Positions 8,799 through 13,829 of a stretch of 13,829 bases of DNA are shown here, in pieces. The notes beneath the pieces were generated by a model. That model made no database searches, was not told the origin of the DNA, and saw only the letters and a program-made list of their open reading frames with translations. The position numbers and the translations under genes were made by a program. Positions within the stretch are counted from its first letter, which is position 1. Each line of letters starts with the position of its first letter. This DNA is from Nitrospira_G sp035457545 (GTDB taxonomy: Bacteria > Nitrospirota > Nitrospiria > Nitrospirales > Nitrospiraceae). The DNA is taken from NCBI GenBank assembly GCA_035457545.1, contig DATIBM010000183.1, forward strand, positions 1 through 13,829, written 5' to 3'.

Positions 8799-9962
8799 AT
8801 GGCCGGAAATACCTTTGGAAAGATCTTCTGCATCACCTCCTTCGGCGAAAGCCACGGGCCGGCGATCGGCTGCGTGGTCGATGGCTGTCCGCCTGGGTTG
8901 ATCCTCTCGGTCGAAGACATCCAACAAGAGCTGGATCGCCGGAAACCGGGCACGTCCCGCCATGTCACGCAACGGCAGGAGTCGGACCGAGTCGAGATCC
9001 TCTCCGGTGTCTTTGAGGGCAAGACGACCGGGACGCCGATTGCGCTGCTGATCCGCAACGAGGATGCACGGAGCCGGGATTACGGCAACCTGGCCGAGAC
9101 CTTCAGGCCCGGCCATGCCGACTACACCTATTGGCAGAAGTACGGCATCCGGGATTACCGCGGCGGAGGCCGGTCGTCGGCCAGGGAAACGGCAGTCCGC
9201 GTGGCGGCCGGCGCCATCGCGAAAAAATGGCTGGCGGAAACCTATGGCGTGCTCATCCGCGGCTACCTGGCCCAGTTGGGACCGATCGAAATTCCGTTTG
9301 TGTCCTGGGATGCGGTGCAGAACAATCCGTTCTTTGCCGCCGATGAGACCATGGTGGAAAAACTGGAATCCTTCATGGATGAGCTCCGCAAATCCGGCGA
9401 TTCCGTCGGCGCCAAGATCACGGCCGTGGCCGAAAGCGTGCCGGTCGGGTGGGGCGATCCGGTCTATGCCAAGTTGGATGCGGATCTGGCGGCTGCCATG
9501 ATGAGTATCAATGCAGTGAAGGGCGTCGAGATCGGGGCCGGATTCGCGTCCGTGTCCCAGCGGGGATCGGAACATGGGGATGAGCTGACACCGGAGGGTT
9601 TTGCCAGCAACCGGGCCGGCGGAATCCTGGGCGGCATCTCGTCGGGGCAGGACATCGTCGTCACGATCGCGATCAAGCCCACCTCCAGCATCAGGATTCC
9701 CAGACAGTCGATCGACAAGCAGGGCCGTCCGGTCACGGTCGAGACGCTCGGACGCCACGATCCCTGCGTGGGAATCAGGGCCACTCCGATTGCCGAGGCC
9801 ATGATGGCGCTGGTCCTGATGGACCATGCGCTGTTGCATCGGGCCCAGAACGCCGACGTGTCCACGCCGACGCCCAAGCTTGCCGATCGCGAGCGGCAGG
9901 CTACTCCCGCTCAGGGACCTCAGAGTTCCATCAAGCAGAATCCAATTCCGGACGAAGCGTAA
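8799..9962 (+). CDS. aroC: Chorismate synthase
   Basis: Chorismate synthase removes phosphate from EPSP to give chorismate, the last shared step to aromatic amino acids, folate and quinones; it needs reduced FMN. The family signatures are present: GESHGPAIG with the conserved His19, GGGRSSARETA at 122-132, and the C-terminal GRHDPC motif with Arg319-His320-Asp321. At 387 residues it is at the long end of the family, because after VLMDHALLHRAQ it carries a tail of about 40 residues rich in Pro, Gln and Ala that looks disordered. ATG at 8799 follows AAGGA at 8790-8794. It is the last gene of the co-directional run. The following 53 bases have only a weak TCGAG/CTCGA hairpin (9988-10002) with no T tract, so I do not call a terminator. 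Confidence 0.98.
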   Translation: MAGNTFGKIFCITSFGESHGPAIGCVVDGCPPGLILSVEDIQQELDRRKPGTSRHVTQRQESDRVEILSGVFEGKTTGTPIALLIRNEDARSRDYGNLAETFRPGHADYTYWQKYGIRDYRGGGRSSARETAVRVAAGAIAKKWLAETYGVLIRGYLAQLGPIEIPFVSWDAVQNNPFFAADETMVEKLESFMDELRKSGDSVGAKITAVAESVPVGWGDPVYAKLDADLAAAMMSINAVKGVEIGAGFASVSQRGSEHGDELTPEGFASNRAGGILGGISSGQDIVVTIAIKPTSSIRIPRQSIDKQGRPVTVETLGRHDPCVGIRATPIAEAMMALVLMDHALLHRAQNADVSTPTPKLADRERQATPAQGPQSSIKQNPIPDEA

Positions 9963-10086
9963 TCTCCCTTCCTCTCAGCACCGAAAGTCGAGATCGCCTC
10001 GATCATCCGCTTAAGATGGACGTTCGGCTGTCCGCGTTGCACTCTCTTCCCGCGACCGGTATCCTCATTTCTTCCATCGCGCTGCT

Positions 10087-10090
10087 GGAG
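10087..10090 (+). promoter_or_regulatory. Ribosome binding site deciding the CYTH-CHAD start
   Basis: GGAG lies 9 bases before the ATG at 10100. The upstream in-frame ATG at 10016 and the downstream one at 10226 have no comparable purine-rich site at a suitable distance, which is why 10100 is preferred. Confidence 0.45.
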
Positions 10091-10099
10091 TCGTCTCGT

Positions 10100-11668
10100 A
10101 TGCCGCAATCGTCCGGCTCTCACCATGGCGAACCGTCTGAGTCCGCGGCCGGCGCGGTTACGGACCTGCCGGCGGATACCGTGCGGGCGAGGGAGCGGAC
10201 CCGCGGGTCCTCAGAAGCCCGTGCGATGACGGTCACGCTCTCCTTGGAGCGCGAGCGGAAGCTCTCCGTCGGGCGTAGTTTCCGCCTGCCTGATCTTCAG
10301 GGGACCCCGCTTCCCCCACGTCTCTTGACCTCCACCTATTTCGATACAGAGGGGTATCGATTGGCGGCGGCCGGCATCACGCTGCGCCGGCGAGTGCAGG
10401 AACGACGCAGTTGCTGGCAGCTCAAACTGCCCTGTGCGGAAGGCCGATATGAAGTCGAGGCGCAGGGAGGACCGGGACGTCCGCCCGCCCAGCTCCTGGA
10501 CCCGTTGTTCGCGCACCTGAGGGGATCGCCGGTTGCGCCGGTCGTGACGATGCGGACGTGGCGGACCGGAACGCGCATCGTGACGGACGGCCGGCCCGTC
10601 GCCGAGGTCGTGCTCGATGCGGTCAGCGTGCTCGTGGACCGTCATGTGGTCATGCATTTTCGAGAAGCCGAGATCGAACTTCTCGATGGGGATGAGACGG
10701 TTCTTGACCGGCTGGAAGGCAGGCTCAGGCAAGCGGGGGCCGCCGACCATGACGGCCGTCCCAAGATGTTTCGCGCGCTGGACCTGCCGTTGCAGGAGCC
10801 GGTCCCGCCGGTCCCGCAGGACGCGCCGATCATCGATCATCTGCGCGCGCTGCTGTCCGCGCAAGTGATCTCGTGGCTGAGACACGATCCGCTGGTCCGG
10901 ATCGGAAAGAGCGTCGAGGCGGTGCATCAGATGAGGGTGGCGACGAGACGGCTGCGCGCGCTGCTGCGGGCCGCCCGCCCGTTGTTGGTGCCGGAATGGA
11001 GCGAGCAAGTGCGAAGCGAGCTCTCCTGGCTCGCGGGAGTCTTGGGACCGGCTCGGGATTTGGACGTCCTGATTGGGTATTTTCAACAGGAGCTGGCCAC
11101 GCTTGAGAAACGGGAGGCGCCGCCGGTTCGGCGATTGATCCGGAAGCTCAGAAGGGACCGCGAAGCGGTCCAAGAAGATCTTGTCTCCACGTTGCGCAGC
11201 GATCGGTATCTCGCGGCGCTGGACCTTGCGGAGGCAGGGAGCCGGCAGCCGCAGGTGACGTCGTCGGATGTCTCCCTGCATGAAATCGCGGCGGCTGAGT
11301 TTCGCAAGCTGCGGAAGTCCGTCCGCGCCCTGCCCGAATCCCCGTCGGATGAGGAGCTGCATCGGGTCCGGATCAAGGTCAAGCGGGCCCGTTATGCTGC
11401 AGAACTCGCCGAGACCACGGTCGGGCGCCCCGCCTCCCGGTTTATTCAACGGGCCAAGGAGCTGCAGGACATTCTGGGCATGCATCAGGATGCCGTGGTG
11501 GCGGAAGGGCGGGTCCGGCTGTATCTGGACGGATCACAGAGTCGGACGGCAGCCTTTGCGGCGGGCCGGATGGTGGAACGCCAGCATCAGCGGAAGTTGC
11601 GGGCCAGAGAGCAGTTTGCCTTTGCCTGGAAGAAGCTGGAGAAGCGGGGAAAAAAGGTCTGGGGATGA
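10100..11668 (+). CDS. CYTH-CHAD domain protein
   Basis: A two-domain protein of 522 residues from this start. Residues 1-43 are a low-complexity leader. The CYTH (triphosphate tunnel) domain runs from about 44 to 230, with the ExExK metal/triphosphate motif at Glu50-Glu52-Lys54, YFDT at 80-83, LRRR at 95-98 and a later EAEIE strand. The CHAD domain runs from about 247 to the end. It is helical, strongly Arg/Lys-rich, and has the conserved histidines His276 (VHQMR), His421 (LHRVR) and His462 (MHQDA). CYTH enzymes hydrolyse inorganic triphosphate or related substrates, and CHAD domains are known to bind polyphosphate, so a role in polyphosphate or triphosphate metabolism is likely; the substrate is not shown. 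Starts at 10016 (550 residues) or 10226 (480 residues, just before the CYTH domain) remain possible. It ends 12 bases from the convergent Sel1 gene, with no terminator hairpin between. Confidence 0.88.
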   Translation: MPQSSGSHHGEPSESAAGAVTDLPADTVRARERTRGSSEARAMTVTLSLERERKLSVGRSFRLPDLQGTPLPPRLLTSTYFDTEGYRLAAAGITLRRRVQERRSCWQLKLPCAEGRYEVEAQGGPGRPPAQLLDPLFAHLRGSPVAPVVTMRTWRTGTRIVTDGRPVAEVVLDAVSVLVDRHVVMHFREAEIELLDGDETVLDRLEGRLRQAGAADHDGRPKMFRALDLPLQEPVPPVPQDAPIIDHLRALLSAQVISWLRHDPLVRIGKSVEAVHQMRVATRRLRALLRAARPLLVPEWSEQVRSELSWLAGVLGPARDLDVLIGYFQQELATLEKREAPPVRRLIRKLRRDREAVQEDLVSTLRSDRYLAALDLAEAGSRQPQVTSSDVSLHEIAAAEFRKLRKSVRALPESPSDEELHRVRIKVKRARYAAELAETTVGRPASRFIQRAKELQDILGMHQDAVVAEGRVRLYLDGSQSRTAAFAAGRMVERQHQRKLRAREQFAFAWKKLEKRGKKVWG

Positions 11669-11680
11669 TTGGTCCACGGG

Positions 11681-12403
11681 TTACCGAGTTCGATCGAGAG
11701 AATGAGCGGCGGCCCATTGTTTCGAGAGGGCCTGCGCCTGTTGGACCTGCTCTTTCTTCATACCGGCGGCCAATTGCTCCAGTGTCCCTTGAATGCGCCA
11801 TTGGGTTTGGGCGTCCAGGGACTCCGGCGACTGAGATCGCGCGAGGTCCAGCCACATATAGGCCTGCACCGGATCTCTCGGGACGCCTTGCCCTTCGACA
11901 TAGAGCATGCCGAGATCAATCATCGCGCCACGGTCTCCCTTCTCGGCGGCCTGGCGGTAGAGGCCGGCGGCTCGTGACTTGTCTTGGTTGACTCCCAAGC
12001 CCTTGTCATACAAGTAACCGAGATTACGGATGGCGCCTGGGTGCCCCTGGTCGGCGGCCAGCCGGTACCACTGGAGGGCTTCGCTGTAATTCTGTCCGAC
12101 CCCGATCCCGTCTTGGTACAGGCCGCCGAGATTGTTCTGTGCCTCGACGTGGCCCTTCTCCGCCGCCTTCCTGTACCACTGCTCGGCCTTTCTCAGGTTC
12201 TGGCCGACCCCGCGGCCCTTCTCGTAGGCCAGACCGAGTTCATAGGCGGATTCGACATGGCCCTGCGTGGCTGTCTTGGTCAGGGCTTGTACGCGTTGGC
12301 TCGGCCGGTCCAGCAACATGCAACCGGAAAAACACAAGGTTGCGGCGAGAACCATGAGGCCGATGTTCCGCCAACCGGGTCTCGTGGACGGTCGGAACCC
12401 CAT
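11681..12403 (-). CDS. Sel1-repeat lipoprotein
   Basis: A 240-residue protein with an N-terminal lipoprotein signal: basic n-region (MGFRPSTRPGWRN), hydrophobic core, and lipobox FSGC with Cys28. The Phe at -3 is less usual. Four exact 36-residue Sel1-like (TPR-related) repeats follow, starting at Gly48, Gly84, Gly120 and Gly156, with the pattern A-x-x-x-L-G-x-x-Y-x-x-G-x-G-V and W/LYRxAAE. A charged, probably helical C-terminus of about 50 residues closes it. Sel1 repeats mediate protein-protein contacts; the partner is unknown. A longer start at 12439 adds 12 residues (MRHVHLLPRQAE); the shorter one places the signal peptide at the very N-terminus, but neither has a strong ribosome site (a weak AGG precedes 12403). 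It lies 52 bases downstream of the DUF2959 gene on the same strand, so the two are probably co-transcribed. Confidence 0.88.
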   Translation of the reverse strand: MGFRPSTRPGWRNIGLMVLAATLCFSGCMLLDRPSQRVQALTKTATQGHVESAYELGLAYEKGRGVGQNLRKAEQWYRKAAEKGHVEAQNNLGGLYQDGIGVGQNYSEALQWYRLAADQGHPGAIRNLGYLYDKGLGVNQDKSRAAGLYRQAAEKGDRGAMIDLGMLYVEGQGVPRDPVQAYMWLDLARSQSPESLDAQTQWRIQGTLEQLAAGMKKEQVQQAQALSKQWAAAHSLDRTR

Positions 12404-12455
12404 TTCAGCCTGTCGTGGGAGGAGATGAACGTGGCGCATCGGTCGATGAGGAACC

Positions 12456-13112
12456 CTACCCCTCGTCCTTCTCCAGGCCCTGGATGAACTTGTCGGCCTC
12501 CGCGATGGAGCGGTTCATGTCCTTGACGAGCTGATCGACCTGGGCGTCCACCTTGACCAGTTCGCCTTTCAGGGACGAGAGGGCGCGGGCGTTGAGGTTG
12601 TGTTTTAGGTAGAGCACCTGGTCCCGCAGCGGCCGCAACACGGGGTCGATCCGCTGCTCGGCTTTCTTCATCGCCGCGAGCATCTCCCCATAGCGCGTCT
12701 TGGTCTGTGCGTATTTGGCTTCGCTCTTGCGACGCAGGTCTTTGCTGGAATATTGATCGAGTTCCCCCTTCCATTCCTTGAACAGGGCATCGGCGACGGA
12801 CTCCACGTCGCTGATCCGCTTCCGGACCGTTTCGGCCCGTTCCTCGCTCGATTCCAACTCACCGTTCAGTTTCTTGTAGGTGGCCTCCAGGTCGCCTCCC
12901 GAAAAGTTGACGACCTTGCCGAACTGGTCGAGCGCGCTCTGGATGTCCTGCTTGGCCTCTTCCTGGGCGTCCCGCGCCGCCTTGACGCGGCTGCTCAGGA
13001 TGTCGCGCTTTGCGTAGCCCATCTTCTCCATCGCGCCCATATACAGCGTGTCGCAGCCGGCCAGCATCAATCCGATCAGCAAGAAGCGCGTCATGGAGAT
13101 AGGCATTCGCAT
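12456..13112 (-). CDS. DUF2959 family lipoprotein
   Basis: A 218-residue protein matching the DUF2959 family as I remember it: a short lipoprotein signal, then a nearly all-helical, charged body with the family landmarks MEKMGYAKRDIL, VKAARDAQEEAKQ, VVNFSGGDLE, DVESVADALFKEW, RDQVLYLKHNLNARALSSLKGEL and RSIAEADKFI. The lipobox is LAGC with Cys20. Asp follows the Cys; in enterobacteria that residue retains lipoproteins in the inner membrane, but the rule may not apply here. The body is predicted to form long coiled coils. Function is unknown for the family. The frame stays open 75 codons further upstream, but that stretch has no signal sequence at its start and covers the divergent promoter region. 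The start at 13112 has GAGG four bases upstream; 13106 is an alternative. It is the first gene of a probable two-gene operon with the Sel1 lipoprotein. Confidence 0.9.
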   Translation of the reverse strand: MRMPISMTRFLLIGLMLAGCDTLYMGAMEKMGYAKRDILSSRVKAARDAQEEAKQDIQSALDQFGKVVNFSGGDLEATYKKLNGELESSEERAETVRKRISDVESVADALFKEWKGELDQYSSKDLRRKSEAKYAQTKTRYGEMLAAMKKAEQRIDPVLRPLRDQVLYLKHNLNARALSSLKGELVKVDAQVDQLVKDMNRSIAEADKFIQGLEKDEG

Positions 13113-13140
13113 AAGGCCTCGCTGGGTCGGTGGTATGTCG

Positions 13141-13149
13141 ATGATAGCA
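13141..13149 (-). promoter_or_regulatory. Candidate extended -10 promoter for the DUF2959-Sel1 operon
   Basis: On the minus strand the bases read TGCTATCAT, an extended -10 (TGn plus TATCAT, five of six matches to TATAAT). Transcription would begin near 13134, giving a leader of about 22 bases before the ATG at 13112. No good -35 stands at 17 bases, which is tolerated for extended -10 promoters. The 225-base divergent region (13113-13337) holds no other gene I can support. Confidence 0.35.
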
Positions 13150-13325
13150 GCCGAAACCAGCGCATACTCCAATGCAGCGATTGCGGAAGTCAAGATGCAA
13201 GAGGCGCCGCAGCGTTCCCTCTGTCGCGTTACTGCCGTCGTATCTCCTCCGCCTGGCGTTTGCTCACGCGATGTCGCTGATGTAGTCTCGTCGTGGGCAC
13301 TCTGCATCGTCTGTTCCTGATGACC

Positions 13326-13330
13326 GGAGG
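13326..13330 (+). promoter_or_regulatory. Ribosome binding site for the Slp-family gene
   Basis: GGAGG lies seven bases before the ATG at 13338, an optimal arrangement. It decides between this ATG and an in-frame ATG at 13320, which would put six extra residues before the signal peptide and would place this site inside the coding region. Confidence 0.75.
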
Positions 13331-13337
13331 TATCCAC

Positions 13338-13829
13338 ATGCCTTGTTGTATTGGACGACAGCTCATCCCGGTGATCACGCTGCTGCTCGGCGGCTGCGGA
13401 ACATCCGGATTCGTCGTGCCGGAACTGCTCGAGTCACAGGTTGATCCGTCGATCTCATTCCAGCAACTGCTGGCAAGCCCGGATTCGTATCAAGGAAAGA
13501 TGGTCGTGGTGGGCGGCGAGGTGTTGAAAGCCTCCACGACCGACGGTGGAACGGTGCTGGAAGTGTTGCAGCTTCCTTTGGAGGAGGGACAACGGCCGGC
13601 CCGGGAGCGAACGGAAAGTCAGGGGCGGTTTCTTGCCAGGCAGGAAACCTTCTTGTATCCGGCGACGGTCGGGGACCGAGCCCGAATCACAATCGTGGGA
13701 CAGGTGACGGGGGCGACGACGGGTCGCTTGGACGAAGTGGACTACCGCTATCCCACGCTAGACATCAAACACCTACACCTCTGGAGACCGGAGGATTACG
13801 CGGAGTGGCCGAGGTCAGGTCCTTGGTGG
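13338..13829 (+). CDS. Slp-family outer-membrane lipoprotein, 3' end missing
   Basis: The frame runs open for 164 codons to the window edge. The N-terminus is a lipoprotein signal with lipobox LGGC and Cys20; two further cysteines sit at residues 3 and 4. The body matches the Slp/YeaY family: a V-P-E-L-L segment, then SFQQLLASPDSYQGKMVVVGGEV, a TVLEVLQLPLEEGQRP strand, a SQGRFLAR segment, a VGDRARITIVGQVTG strand and a final YRYPTLDIKHLHLWRP. The family is about 170-200 residues long, so perhaps only 10-40 residues are lost. Slp is a starvation-inducible outer-membrane lipoprotein in E. coli; its molecular role is unclear. The gene is divergent from the DUF2959-Sel1 pair and shares a 225-base upstream region with it. 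Confidence 0.88.
   Translation, partial: MPCCIGRQLIPVITLLLGGCGTSGFVVPELLESQVDPSISFQQLLASPDSYQGKMVVVGGEVLKASTTDGGTVLEVLQLPLEEGQRPARERTESQGRFLARQETFLYPATVGDRARITIVGQVTGATTGRLDEVDYRYPTLDIKHLHLWRPEDYAEWPRSGPWW

Noticed and set aside
7235..9058. A 607-codon open frame on the minus strand opposite aspS and the start of aroC
   Set aside because: It is fully antisense to two genes with complete catalytic motifs, its translation is rich in Arg, Gln, His and Asp with no recognisable domain, and such frames are expected opposite GC-rich genes with strong third-position bias.
9988..10002. TCGAG/CTCGA hairpin after aroC as a terminator
   Set aside because: Five base pairs, five-base loop, followed by mixed sequence and not a T tract.
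10211..11485. A 424-codon minus-strand frame inside the CYTH-CHAD gene
   Set aside because: Shadow of a gene whose plus-strand protein has conserved CYTH and CHAD motifs.
13260..13288. TTGCTC - 17 bases - TAGTCT as a plus-strand promoter for the Slp-family gene
   Set aside because: Spacing is right but each box matches consensus at only three of six positions, which is expected by chance in a region this long.

Overview
The window is about 13.8 kb of GC-rich bacterial chromosome. It reads mostly as housekeeping DNA followed by an envelope-lipoprotein cluster. Gene content, high GC, the multi-propeller NHL protein and the residues of the aspartyl-tRNA synthetase fit a Nitrospira-like (Nitrospirota) bacterium. 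That assignment is an inference from general familiarity, not from a marker gene. I see no phage, transposon, CRISPR, tRNA or rRNA sequence.

Layout. (1) 1-2800: 3' part of a large gene for a repeat protein, made of two copies of a module [fibronectin-III-like domain + six NHL blades], with an extra Ig-like domain in the second copy. (2) 2940-9962: a co-directional run guaB, guaA, rluB-like, aspS, aroC. GuaB and GuaA catalyse the two steps IMP to XMP to GMP. The RluB-like enzyme modifies 23S rRNA, AspS charges tRNA, and AroC makes chorismate. rluB and aspS overlap by ATGA. (3) 10100-11668: a CYTH-CHAD protein (triphosphate/polyphosphate-related family), tail-to-tail with the next genes. (4) 11681-13112, minus strand: a DUF2959 lipoprotein gene followed by a Sel1-repeat lipoprotein gene, probably one operon. 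(5) 13338-13829: start of a divergent Slp-family outer-membrane lipoprotein gene, cut by the window end.

The structure least explained by the genes is in the two spacers flanking guaA (4407-4511 and 6069-6143). Each carries a tandem array of 7-bp units, CGTCAAN, followed after a short gap by an array of the reverse complement, NTTGACG. Nearly every unit keeps the six-base core while the seventh base varies, so each spacer can form a long imperfect hairpin with mismatches about every seven bases. The second array runs right up to the rluB start and contains a misleading in-frame TTG. I saw no such arrays elsewhere in the window. Function is unknown.

Start choices that differ from the longest reading frame: rluB at 6144, CYTH-CHAD at 10100, Sel1 protein at 12403, DUF2959 protein at 13112. 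No clear rho-independent terminator was seen anywhere. No gene-free stretch exceeds 300 bases; the longest is the 225-base divergent region 13113-13337.
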